NCBI GenBank assembly: GCA_017165825.1 | Contig: CM029385.1 | Coordinates: forward strand, 2,725,929-2,789,928 | Length of the DNA stretch: 64,000 nucleotides | From: Hepsetus odoe | Lineage: Eukaryota > Chordata > Actinopteri > Characiformes > Hepsetidae | Direction of reading: 5' to 3' | Part shown: piece by piece, positions 13,101-26,954 of the stretch | How the letters are laid out: each line of letters opens with the position of its first letter | Numbering within the stretch: position 1 is the first letter of the stretch | Made by a program: the position numbers and the translations under genes | Notes under the pieces: generated by a model | Told to the model about the DNA's origin: nothing | Database searches by the model: none | What the model saw: only the letters and a program-made list of their open reading frames with translations

Positions 13101-16100
13101 AAGAGAACTCCACACAGAATGAACCCGGCCTGGGAATTACAACCAGGATTCTCTCACTGTGAGATTACAGCACAGCTCACTGTGCTGCCAGTAAATGGAA
13201 TATTTAGTTTTTTATTTTAATATGTTTATTAACCCGCCCCCCCAAAACAAACAAACAAAAAAAGAATAAGAATAATGCTATAAAAGATCAAATATAAAAA
13301 AAGGATTTTTTAATAACATATATGTATTTTTTTCAGGTTTCCTCATCTCTTATAAATCCCATGTGCTTCCTCTCTCTCTTAGCTCCCTGTCCCCCATCCT
13401 TGGTGCAGGCTTCCCTGGACTGTGAAGCAAACCAGGCGCTGGTCAGCTGGCTTGGTGTACGGGGCACCGCTGCCTACACAGCCATAATGCAGGATCAGAA
13501 TGGAGGCCTTCTGAGCTGCAGCACCATGGCCAGCAGCTGCTGGGTGCCCAGCCTCAAGTGTGGCCAGGTCTATGATATCAGCGTAAGCTACCATGACAGC
13601 ATCTGTCCCAGCCAGCCCTCACTGCCTATTCACCTGAACTCAGGTAACATCACATTTTCATTGTGGAGAATTCAGGTGTCTTAACACCTGAACTCACTCC
13701 TTATATCTCCTGTTTTATTTATTAATCCTTGTCAAACTCATGTGCTTTCGTTTATTTTTTCTTTATCATAGTGCCATGTGGACCAGTGAATGTCCAGGCA
13801 CAAGTGGACTGTGGCTCCGGTTTGTTGCAGATGAGCTGGAACCAGACAAATGGTGCTGATGGTTACACAGCCAGTGTAGTTGCCAATAGTAACGGGCATC
13901 AGCTCTACTGCAACTCTACTACTCCGTCCTGCAGCCTCAGCTCTCTTAAATGTGGCGAGTCATACAACCTAATTGTGCGATCTTACAACAGAACCTGCTT
14001 CAGTATGCCCAGCCAACCGTTGATTCTACAAGAAGGTAAATCTTTTAGAGAATGGCCATTTTCATTTAGCCATTTTACTTATACATAAAATATTGACATT
14101 ATCTTCAAGCATAAGCTAAGAATGCATATTTTTGAGATACAAGATTTATATCATACAATAATTTATATACATTACAAGCCTACGAGTGTTACGAGCTGAT
14201 ATTCCCTCCTTTTTAATTTTTTTTTCCTGCTTTCTGTGTTTTTTATTCCTCCCATGACCTTTTAACCCCTTGATTCCACAAGCACCTTGTGCGCCAACCA
14301 ATGTAACGGTCCGAAACACCTGTGGCAACAGCACCACGGTCACATGGCGAGCAAGCAGCGGCGCCCTCTCCTACAGGGTAATTGCTACGACCAACAGTTC
14401 ACAAGTGGAGTGTGTGTCCAATGGGACCAGCTGTAATCTGACAGACCTTCAGTGCAGTCAGATGTACAACGTAAGCGTGATGGCAGTGGATGCCACCTGT
14501 ACCAGCCTAAAGAGTCAGAGGGTTACGCTGCAGACAGGTTTGTTGTGATTTTATGCCGTATAAATATATATATATTTCAACTGATTTTTAGTTAGCTTTG
14601 TCAATTGGTCAATAGCTTTGTCAGCTTTGTCAATCCTTTTTCTGAGATAGTTAAACTGTTCAAAAAAAGTTCATACTATGAACACCTTTCAATATCTGGT
14701 TCATATTTTTCTCCTTTTATTTCCCAAAGCAATCTGTGCCCTATATATAATAAGGTGGTGAGAAAATAAATAGCTTCATAGATCACGACAACAGCATAAC
14801 ATAGAAACAGAAGAATAGGACAAGAAGGATAAATGATAAAGCAGGCAGTTAAAGAAATTGTATGAACAGCTGTTTACTGGCTAGTGTAGCTGAGACATTT
14901 GGAAACTACCAACATTGCACAAAATGGGTTAGATGGTTAATTGTGCATTTTTTGAAGGTTCTGTTGATCTGCTAACATCAGTCATTAAGAATGATGTTGG
15001 CTGATATGATCATGTGACACATCATGACTGTTTAGATTGGGTGAATTTGAAAATTGTTCCACAAGTTGAGACATTTTGAAACTGCTCAAATGATCTGCGG
15101 CTTATTTTTTGGTGTAAAAATCCATTCTTCACCCTATTTCTCTAGTCTGATGCACTTGGATTTACTACATAATTGCCATAATTTAAATCATAATCTAACT
15201 ATAAAGATGATAAAAGCAGCGTTTCATGAAAAATCTTTTAGAAAACATTAATTTAAATATAAAAAAGCTTGTTTTTTATTTTTAACATGCATAATTATTA
15301 ATAAACCATGTTTTCCTCCTTCCACAGTTCCTTGTGCTCCAAAGAATGTCCACAGTACAATAAATTGCAGCACAAATGCTTTAACACTGAGTTGGGATCC
15401 CAGCCCCAATGCTATGGCCTATATAGGAAAGGGCGTAGGATCTGATGGACACACTGTGATGTGTAACAGCACCTCTTTGGCGTGTCAGCTGAAGGGCCTG
15501 CACTGTGGTCAGGAATACAAGTTTAGAGTGGCCGCCAGTGATGGCACCTGTGTGAGCCCAGACAGTGACATCTACACCCAGCCGACCGGTAAAGATAAAG
15601 AATCTCGACTGTCATTGCTTTTTGTTTGTCCTTTAGTTGTCTCTGCATGTCCTCTAACAAGAAAGAGTAAATTAGCAGTTATGTTTTTGTTCAATGATGA
15701 AGAACTGTTAGATTTGGAAACATAACAAATATAAAGACGGACTTTTAGATGTATATATTCAGTCATGCAATTAATAATGTTTTCTTATTGCCCCAATGTA
15801 GCTCCTTGTGCCATGCAGGCCGTTTCCAGCTTCTTGCACTGTGACTCCAACTCCCTGAGTGTGAACTGGGTGCCAAATGGCACAGTTCTGAACTACAGCG
15901 CCCTTGCCAGGCCTCCAAACGGTACTGCCCTCAGTTGTAGCTCCAACAGCTCCAAGTGCGACATCCCAGGACTGCAGTGTGGTCAGAACTACACAGTTGT
16001 TGTCACAGCAACCAACAGGGTGTGCACAGCACCGGAAAGCGCACCTCAGACTGTGCTGTCAGGTATGGGCAATTGTTGTTTAAAGAGATAAAACGGGGCT

Positions 16101-19100
16101 TAAATTCAAAACAAGTTTCATTAGATCAGGTGGGTGGAATTAGATCAGGAGTGTGGAATTAGATCGGCACTTATCCCTGGATCTGATAATGGTGTTATGC
16201 AAATCAAAAATTGAATCAAACATTTTAATTGAATTTCAAATTTGGCCGCCACCTCTCTTAAATTTGTTTGATTGTATTTCTCTTTTCTCATCCTTCTTCA
16301 TGTGACAGCTCCCTGTATGCCACTTTCTGTGCGTGCGAGTGTGACGTGTGTCAGTAACATAGTGGGTGCATCATGGGATCCAAGCCCTGGAGCTCTGTTC
16401 TACACCAGCTTTCTTATTGGTCCGGGCGGATACAACCACTCCTGCTTTACTCCTAGTCTTTCCTGCTCCTTCAGTGATCTGTCCTGCGCTCAGAATTACA
16501 CCCTCCATGTGGTTGCCAGCAACAACAACTGCAACAGCACAGTCAGTCCGGATGTCTCTGTGACAACAGGTGAACCTCTCTCTTGTATAACTAGCAATCT
16601 TGTTTGATTGTTCATTTTGTCTGGTCAGCATTGATTTTGGGGATATTGAGTCATATGATGTTTTTTTTTTTTACTACAAGTCAGTTCTTGATTTCATAAA
16701 TAATGTTTCAATAAGTCCAGATTCAGACACACACTCCCCACAAAAAGAGAGGAACAACATCATCTTTATGATCATGATTTTGTAACAGGATGTTCATCAA
16801 GCTCATACAGATGTGGTGTTCAGATGTTTGCATTGTTTTGATCATTTATAAAGAAATGTGAAAAAGGTTTCCCAGAATGGGGAAATGACTTTTCAGAAAT
16901 AAAAAACCATAAAAATATAAATCTGGTATATTTTATAGCATGGTGGTGTTTTCAATAAGCTTAGAATAATATCAAAAAATAAAAAAATGATTTTTTTTCA
17001 TTATTTATCTTAAAATGACACGGCAAACTTGCAAGTACTCGCACCACAAACTTGCAAGTATTAATACCTTTACCCTTCTCCCCCCTTCTTCTTCCTCTGT
17101 GTCATTTAACCTCCACAGGGCCTTGTGATCCTAATGGTGTTTATGTCGACCTGCAGTGTGACTCAGGTGCGGTGAATGTGTCTTGGCATGCCAGTGCTGG
17201 TGCCAGTGCATACACTGTCCAGGCTTACGGGCAAAACCAGACGGTCCCTTTCTCTTCCTGCCTCACCTCCAGCACCTTTTGCACCCTTACACATTTGCAG
17301 TGTGGAAGCATGTTTAACATCAGTGTGCTCGCTAGCGACTCCACCTGCAACAGCAGCTCACTTACTGGAACCACAGTGAAAACAGGTATAGAGGGAGTGA
17401 GAGGTGGGCTGAGAGAGATAGTTAGAGATGGAAAATGAACTGTGGAATAGTTGTAGAGGGTGGAGAAGAATAGAGAATGGAAAGTGAAACAGTGAAAATG
17501 AACAAAACTTGTTGTTTTTATGCATGGCTATATATTAACTCTACAATTCCTCTACCTTCCTCTTCTATCTTAGCCCCATGCCCTCCCAGGCTGCAGATTC
17601 CTTCTGTGAGCTGCATCAGTTACCAGGCCCAGGTGTCGTGGGCTGGTGACCAGGATGTTCTGGGAGTCAGCATAAATGCCACGTCGTTGCAAGGTCACAC
17701 CATGGGCTGCAGCTCTACTAACCAAAGCTGTGCTCTGACGGGCCTGCAATGTGGACAGACCTACGCCGTTCTGGGCATCAGCCATGGCCTCCACTGTGAT
17801 AGCAATCCCGGTGCTCCACTCAGTATAGTCACAGGTATGGTTCATACCACCTGCAGGCAAAGAATGCTAATGATAGATAACCTAATGATTAGTAATGATC
17901 TAAATGTTCATTAAAAACAAATCACAAATCAAATGGGATGAGGTATTGGTTTTGAGCCTGGCTCTATTCTATCTCCAACACTAGCACCATTTGAGCCCCT
18001 AAACAAGCTCTTAATTCCTACCAGTTCCTGGGAAACTTTCCATGTCGCTTTGCAAAGAACACATTAAATAAAATAAAAATGATAGTGAAAGATGAGTCTT
18101 CCTAATTTTTCACATCCTGATGTTGTTCACCCACCAAGAAATGGTTGGTGGCTGAAGTTTTCTTCTTTAAATGCCCTGAAACTACAAACTTATTGTAAAT
18201 TACAAGTAAGGAACATGTATGACCTAGCAATTACCATTGTTGCATAGTTAAAACCATTTTATGTGTGAAGTATATGAACGTTTAAGCAGTTTCCATGGTC
18301 AATTCCAGCAAGAAGAAGCAAACCACTTGCAAGCAAAAGCAAGAAAGCAAACATTCTTGAAAAAATAAATTCTAAAGAATATTATTTACAACAATTGATC
18401 TTCCAAAAATGTATAGCTTCAGTTTTGAAGTTCTAAACTATACAGCTTTGAGCCAGCTATTTGTTCTATAGTGCCCCGACGATTCTCCCTCTTTCTTGTG
18501 TTGCAGCTCCCTGCACTCCTGCGATGGTCAATGTGAACTATGTTTGTGGAACGAAAACAGCAATGATGAGCTGGAACCAAAGCCTGGGGAGTGCAAGTTA
18601 TTTGGCCCGTGTGGAAGCGCAGAACCAGTCTGACTTCTGCAGCAGCAACCAGACCCAATGCTCAGTCTCCTCTCTGCTCTGTGGACGCTGGTACAACATC
18701 AGTGTACAGGCAGAGGCAGGACAGTGCAACAGCAGCAGTGTGGCCAAGACGCAACTACAAACTGGTATTTATTTGATACAAATACATACACAACAAACTG
18801 TTACCTTATAATTTAGTTTCCCACAAAGTCTCTTCTCTTCACTTCTCATTTCTTCTCTTCTCTTCTCTTCTCTTCTCTTCTCTTCTCTTCTCTTCTAGCC
18901 CCCTGTGCTCCTCAGAATGTCTCTGTCAGTCTGCAGTGTGCCAATAACACAGCCTTGGTGTCCTGGTCAGCGAGCCCTGGCGCCGTGGGCTACAATGTCA
19001 CCGCTCTGGCACATGATGGCGATGTCAAATTTTGCCGCACCTCAAAGACCAGCTGCCAGCTTCCCAACATGCATTGCTCTCAGACTTACAGTATTGTGGT

Positions 19101-22100
19101 CACACCCTTTTCAGACACATGTAATGGGCTCAGCAGTGCTGTTAATTTCACAGCAGGTGCGTACCAATAGGAAAGGACTCCCAAAATTACCACTTTTAGA
19201 TGGAAATTAAAAAAAAATGTTTGACTGAAAAAGGGCAAAAGCAATTTACATTATATTTGTGAACTGTATATTTATCTGCTTGAAATCACACCCTTTTATG
19301 TTCTCCCTTGTCGTTTGCTTCCCTCAGGATCATGTCCCCCCACTCAGGTTCAAGCATCTCTGCGCTGTCAAAATAATGTCGGCTCTGTCAGCTGGCTGGC
19401 TGCCCCACAAGCCGAGATGTATATCGTTACTGCAACGGGAATCCAAGGCTTCACTCACAACTGCACAACAAACACCACCAGCTGCTTGATCTTGAACTTC
19501 CACTGTGGAGAGAACTACACCATCACCGTGGTCACTGTGGAGCGTGGCTGCCAGAGCTTACCCAGTGTACCCGTCAAGCTGAGATCAGGTGAGCGAAGGG
19601 TCACGTTGCATTGGTAAAGCTTTTTATCTGAAATAGGGTAAAGTTTCATTTTCTTAGATGTCTTGTTTCAGAGTAGTCTGGGAGAAGACTTGCTAAATCA
19701 CATTTGAGCTACAGCCTCGATGAAACACTTATTGGGACCCTAAAAGCCACAGATAAAACAGTTTTAATAAATAGCTTTTACAAAAACATGTCCGACATGT
19801 CAAATTTTAGCATACAATTTTAATCACAACCTGATGCATCTGTAATGCACTATCAATAACCATAGGTATACTGTTGTCCTGTACTTAGAACATAGTCATT
19901 TGTTTTTTTTTAAAACACTGAAGTCAATAAAAATGTAGATGAAACCCTTATTTTTGTGAATAAGATGATCAAGTGTGATTTCTGTCTATTTATTGTATAT
20001 CCTATCCTCTTTTCTCTAGCTATCTGTCCTCCTACCAACCTCAACGGGTACACCCTCTGTGACACCAATGACATCAACATCAGTTGGGACCCTAGCTCAC
20101 AGTCAGGGGTCTCCTACACTTTGTTCTCTCAGCAGTTGGGTGGGCCAAACTCCACCTCCACCACCACAGGAGCATCTCTTACAATGTCTAGGCTCCATTG
20201 TGGCAGCTCTTTCACAGTGCAGGTGGCTGCACAGGACAGCACTTGCTTGAGCAGTTATAGCACACCAGTGCAGTTATACACAGGTATGTTACATGTTGGG
20301 GTGGGCAACCTGTGGATTATACAAAGAAACATAACCCGGTAATTCAGTCATTCTGAATGAAAAACAGCAAACTTCCAGTTTCTGTTATTTGTACATTGTT
20401 TTAGCTTAAATCAAATTTTAGGTTGAAAATTCCTCTTGAATGTAAAGATACATCACTGAATGACTGGGTATGGAACAACTCTTATGTTAGCTACACTTAG
20501 TTACAGCATGCTAAACCTTTTCTCTTGTAATTTTTTGCCATAAAAATGCAAAATTCTTCTTAACTGGCATATTTGAGTATCACTCGTTTTAAAAAAGGGT
20601 TATTCTAATATTAAAAATTGGTTATTCTTGTGGTTAAAAGGCTACTGTTCCAAAGTTGGATGAGCTTTCTATAATTCATCATATGTCAGTCACATGGGAG
20701 GCTCATTGGAGCAGTGGTATCCAAGAGGTTAGGGATAAGACCCTAGCATCGGAAGGTTGTAGGTTCGAATCCTGAACTAGTAGGTTGCCCTGAGGTACCC
20801 TTGAGCAAGGTACTGTGCAAGTACTAGATTCAAATGCTCTGATTTCTTGCTTTTACTCCTAGCTCCATGCCCAGTCTCGGGCCTGACAGCTGTAGCAGAG
20901 TGTGGCACTAACAAGGGAGATCTTAGCTGGCAAGGTGGAGCCGGAGCCCTTCTCTACATCGCTAGTCTGTCGAGTGACCAGGGCCATGCTGTTTACTGTA
21001 CATCTAACACTACTTCTTGTTCGGTGAAGCTGGAGTGTGGCCACCTTTACACAGCTGCTGTAGTCGCCTCTTTTGGGTCCTGCAACAGCACCGTTAACGG
21101 CACGATCCAGTTTAATTCAGGTAAAAGCCTGAGCCAGAATGTGTGGAGGTGATCAATGCTGTTGTGTCACAGTTATTATAGAGTACTACAGTTATCTGCT
21201 GTTAATAGTAGCCATGCCATGGACACATCATAACGTCTCATGATTTTATTTGTTGGTGTATTCTTCTTCTCTGCTTATTAAACGGGTGGCGGTGGTCTAG
21301 TGGTAGGGTACTTGCCTCTGGATCAAGAGGTCCCCGGTTCAAATCCCACCTCTAGCACTACCACCACTGGGTCCCTGAGCAAGACCCTTAACCCTGAGTG
21401 TCTCCAGGGGGACTGTCCCTGTAATTAGGACATGTAAGTCGCTCTGGATAAGAGCGTCTGCTAAATGCCGTAAATGTAAACACATTCTCTTTCCTGCCTT
21501 TTTCTCTATGTGCTTGCAGCACCATGTCTTGCCAGTAATGTCACAGCTCAGCTGGACTGTGGTACCAACACATTTGCAGTACAGTGGGCAGCCATTATGG
21601 GGAGTCCAGAGTCCTATACTGCACTGGCTGTCAGTACTGATGGCACACGTAGCTCATGTAACACCAGCAGCACTTCCTGTAACATCATGAGCTTGGGATG
21701 TGGGAAAACCTACGATGTTGCTGTGACTGCCTCCACAATCCAATGCCAAGTCCAGGGCTCTGAATACCAGGTGCAGTCAGGTATGTACAATTAGAAAGGA
21801 AAGCACCAAGTCTGTATTGACTAAGAAGAAACAACCATTAAGTTCATCTAAGAAAAGTAATTACGACAAGACTAGTGTTTCCCAAACTAGATTTTCCCTG
21901 AACATTAAGCTCTAACACAACTGATCTGATATTTGTAATAAAAGTTTTGTTTTTATAGTTATAAGGATAATGTATAAGCTATAAGGATAATGTAGATCAG
22001 ACATAATGAAAGCTCCCACCAATTAGAGTCAAGCAAAGCCTACTTTATGAGACGTCTGCTTCAGTGATCAGTTTTTATAAATAATAAAATGCCATATGGG

Positions 22101-25100
22101 GCAGGCTTCATAAAAGTAAGTCCATTTAAGCACATGAAGCAAGTATGTGATGGTTCAGGCATGCATTTTGCCCATTGCTAATCAGTTTCAGATGTGCTAA
22201 AGGATGGGAAACAATTGATATATGCAGTGCAGAAGATCTCTTAAGAAAATACTTGTCGCAACATTTAACATAATGTGTGGGCTCAGTTCATTTTTTTCAT
22301 TTGTTCATCCCCTTCAGCCCCTTGTAAGGCAAGTAACCCTTCCATCTCTCTGGAGTGCCATACAAACATTGCCACTGTAACATGGGACACCAGAGGGGCA
22401 CAGCAGTTGTACAGGGTATCTGCTATGAATTTTACTGGTGGGGGAGCAGAGTGCTTGAGCTCAGGATCGTCCTGCACCTTTAACCAGTTTCATTGTGGAG
22501 AGACTTACACAGTCACCATCACAGGAGTGACACAGCAGTGCACAAGCCAGCCCAGCATCGCCATGGATTTCAATACAGGTGAGAGACACAGGTCCACACA
22601 GGTGAGGGACAGAGAAACGTTCCCTTTGCACAGATACAAGTCAAAAAATTTGAAAGCAATACTGGCTTTGTAAAACATGTACATATATCTGCAAGAGTTC
22701 TGAAGGCTTAAAACCTCTTTTTCTGGACTGAAAGGATTGTTATCAGTCGTGGCCATCAGGTCTTTACTAAAACATTGATCAGCAAAAATACCAGTAGAAC
22801 AGATTAGAAAAGGTAGATGTAAAAAGTGTGTTGGGTTTAAAAATCACTACTACGTTTTCAACATTTTAACATCTGTAATGTGTTTCTGCTACAAACATTA
22901 AATACAGACATCAGCCCTTAACACACATCCCTGTCTCTTTCAGCTCCCTGCATCCCCACCCATGTCATTGCAAACTATGACTGCATCTCTTCAATCACCA
23001 CAGTGATGTGGGACACCTCCCGTGCTGCAGACTTTTATGTGGTTTACATGAAGAGTAGCCGTGGAGATATTACCACTTGCACTAATGCAGACACCAGCTG
23101 CGTCTTTCTAGATCTGCCTTGTGGACAGGATTACAATGTCACGGTTGTTGCACAGAATGGCAACTGCACGAGCCCACCCAGTCAACCCGTCACTGTATCA
23201 ACAGGTAAAGAATGCAGACAGCGGGTGCCTCAGCATTACACACTTTATGAGAAAAAACAAATTTACTTCAAACCACCAAAGGTTGTTTTTACATCAGATT
23301 TGGTCTTTAAAATTAGCTTCTTTAGTTTTGGATTGTAGGCATGAGAGAAATAAGCTGACACATACATGGAAACTGATTTCCACTCTATGACTAAGCCATC
23401 GTGTACTACATGCCTAAATTGTCATTTGTTTTAATTTTATGCCATTGTGTTTTCAATAAAATGGACAAAATCCTAACTTAAACCACAACTTGCAGCTACA
23501 ATGAAGCCAGAATTATTTTTGCTCTATAACTGTTTACAGTCAGCTCATAGGTCATCAGATCAAATCAAATAAAATCAATTCACTTTTATTGTCACACCCC
23601 TGCAGATTCTCCAGGTTGAATCAACATTTAAGTTGAACGTGTCAAATTTGAAAGAAATACTGTCATACTGTTATTACATTAACTCTTATTGAAGGTTCTG
23701 TGTCTAACGCTTTTTCTCTGTCCTTCCCTTTCATCTTCATCCTTTCACACTTTTTTTCATTCTTTTTCGGTCCAGGACCATGTCCTCAGTCTAATCTTCA
23801 CGTCTCACTGCAATGCAGCAGCAATTCTGCCCTTGTTTCTTGGACGCCGGGTAGTGGTATTCTGTTTTACAATGTCTCAGCCGATGCTTTTGACGTGGGG
23901 GATCACTTCACCTGTAGCACGGTCGGCTCTGCCTGCAACATAACCCAGCTACGGTGCGCTAAGTTCTACCAGATCAGCGTGAGCGGAGAAGGCCGCATTT
24001 GCAACAGCCCTGCTCGAGGGTGGGAGGCAGTTGTTACAGGTAAAACTGATTAAAATATCAGACTTGATATGCAACCCAAAGACATACTCTGAAATTAAAT
24101 CAGAATCAAAACTTACAATAAGTAAATTACAGTAAAAGAGTAAATTACAATAATGATCTGTGCACTCTATGACTACTTTCTTCTCATCACTGATCCTTTA
24201 CCATCTTTTCTCCCCAACAGCCCCATGCCCCCCGACTCAGGTATCTGTCCAGTCTTCGTGCATCTCCAGTGTTGTGTCTGTCTCCTGGACAATGTCACAG
24301 GGCTCTCTTTCCTACCTGGCTTTGGCCCGCAGCAGTGGAGGTCATACAGCAAACTGCAGCAGCAACAGCACAACATGTGTAATCAGTGGACTGCAGTGCG
24401 GCCAGACATATGAGATCTATGTATCAGGGGTGGATGAGAACTGTGTTGGGCCAAAAAGTGCAGTGTACATCCACCAAACTGGTGAGACAACCAACACTGT
24501 CCATTATGCCTGTTTTTTCATTTAGAAAACAGAAGGGAAGTACCTGAGTGATCCAGCTGCTTCACCTCCTTTGGACACCCGTCACCACTTCAGATGTTCT
24601 TACTAAACCTTGACTGAAAAGCAGTTTTAAATAGGATGAAGTAAGCAGTGGCTCCAGAAATTCAGCAAAGAAACTGCCCACAGAGGAGGAAAGTTGATAA
24701 AGCTACTGGGCTGTTTGATTTATTACTCAGTTAGCGAGAAGAAAAGGAAGGCTCAGTTATGTCACATACTTCCACAGTCAACAGCTGGCACAGTTTGTGA
24801 ACCATTCACATTCTATAAACTGCCAGTAGAGCATTTGTTCCAACTATTCTTAATGAAAATCATGTATTATGATTATTATAATGTTTTGTATTTATTTACT
24901 TCTTATAATGCTAGAAAACTTTGACCACTGTCCTGTTCCTGCAGCTCCATGCATTCCTCAGAATGTCCAGTTGGCATTGGGTTGCCAGTCAACTGTGCTT
25001 AATATTACCTGGCAACAGAATGGCAACGCCACATATTACCAAGCCGTTGTTCAGAGGAGTGATGGTAACGCGACTACCTGTGACACAAACCAACCCTTTT

Positions 25101-26350
25101 GCACAGTTCCCAACATAATTTGCGGCCTGACCTACAACGTCGTGGTAGTTGCCCAAAACGAGAAATGCAACAGCAGCTTCAGTCCTGTACAAAGTGCCAT
25201 CTCAGGTAGGGAAACAGATTAAAAGATACATCCAAAGACATTTAAAGACTCATAAATAAAGTAAATTTATGATATTAGATTTTACATTTAAATTACTCCA
25301 ACTATATACTGTATGTACTTACTGCCTTCAGCAGCCTTTAATTTGAGCAAATTGGGGAATCACCTAGGTCTATTAATGTGAGTGAAGGCCAATATTTCTC
25401 ATTGACCTAAATTTGAACATGGATTGATCTGGATGATTTCACTGTTATATTTAAACGTGAACAAGGTTAAGAATATTCAGTAATCCTTAATGAGTAAAGG
25501 TATCATCATTTTTTATTTATTCATGGCAGATCTCAGATGCTAAAATGCCAATGCTTCTGATAAATGTACTGAGAAAAAGAAAGGCAGCTCACATTATTTC
25601 AGATGTTGAACTGGACCAGTGAAGATATGTAACTCTTCAGTTGTTTTCTTTGTCATCTTGGTATCTGTGGTCTCTCTGCAGCTCCGTGCCCTCCACGTTT
25701 GATCAGTGCAACACTGTCCTGTGCTTCTAACACCGTCTCTGTGAACTGGTCCCCCAGTGTGCCTGGGGTCAAATACATGGCACAAGCCATGTCCACCTCC
25801 AGCTATTATTCATGCAACAGCACGAATACAGCCTGCAACATCAGTGTGCCATGTGGCATGACCTACAACATCACTGTAGTTCCCATTCAAAATAGCTGTG
25901 CCGGAGCTCATTCAACTTATAAAATCATTCAGGCAGGTCAGTGACACTTCATTTATTTTCATAGGTTTCAGAATATTTGATATGTGAAGTTGCAGAGAAG
26001 TGTCATCAAACTAACATGTAACATTGAAAACTAAAATCTGGTATTGTATACCTGTACTTCTGTAAATATTTGTGCCTTTGTGTGTGTGTAGCACCCTGTG
26101 TTCCCACTTTGGCAAATGTGGAGATGGACTGCCTGTCTGATTCGGCCTGGGTGATGTGGAATAAGTCAGCAGGGGCAGAGCAATATGTGGCTACGGCTAA
26201 AGATAGTGATGGGAATCTTTATGACTGTCACTCCAATGCCACAATTTGTGCAGTTTCCAACTTACAGTGTGGGCGGCATTACAACTTCAGTGTGACTGCC
26301 TTCAACAGCCGTTGCAGGAGTGCCGTCAGCAAAACTTTGGGGTCTGAGAC

Positions 26351-26388
<38 letters not shown>

Positions 26389-26907
26389 AAATTATTTTAA
26401 TTATTTTGTCAATGAGACTAATATCAACTAAAGCTTAATAAAAATGTATTTAATATCTTTAATATCTATCATGTTTGTGTATGGGTGAAAGGCTGAGGTT
26501 TAATTTCTTGTGTTTCACAATAGCAAAGCAAATAGTCACTTTCACTTCTAAAAGCTGTTTGACTGCCTTTGTATATCACAGTTATCCCCTTGCCCATAGA
26601 AAGATAACTTCTCTCTGTCTTTCTCTCTCTATCCGTGTAGCCCCCTGTGCTCCTGATGGTGTGGATGCGTCAGTGGGGTGTGTGACTAACACAGTGAGTG
26701 TTTGGTGGAATCACAGTGTCGGGGCTGTGAGCTACACTGCCACACTTGAGAGCTCTGATGGCAGCACCTCCTGCTGCACTGCAAAAAACACCAGCTCCTG
26801 TGAGGTCACTTCTCTTCCCTGCGGTCAAATGTACATCCTGACGGTCATTGCAGCAGGACGCACCTGTAACAGCACTCAGAGCACGGCCAGTATAATACGG
26901 ACAGGTG

Positions 26908-26954
<47 letters not shown>

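Noticed and set aside
20716..20790. tRNA gene suggested by A-box and GGTTCGAATCC B-box sequences (also at 39,400, 44,845, 59,230 and 62,705)
   Set aside because: The same head is joined to the same non-tRNA body in many copies and cannot fold as a complete cloverleaf. These are SINE heads.
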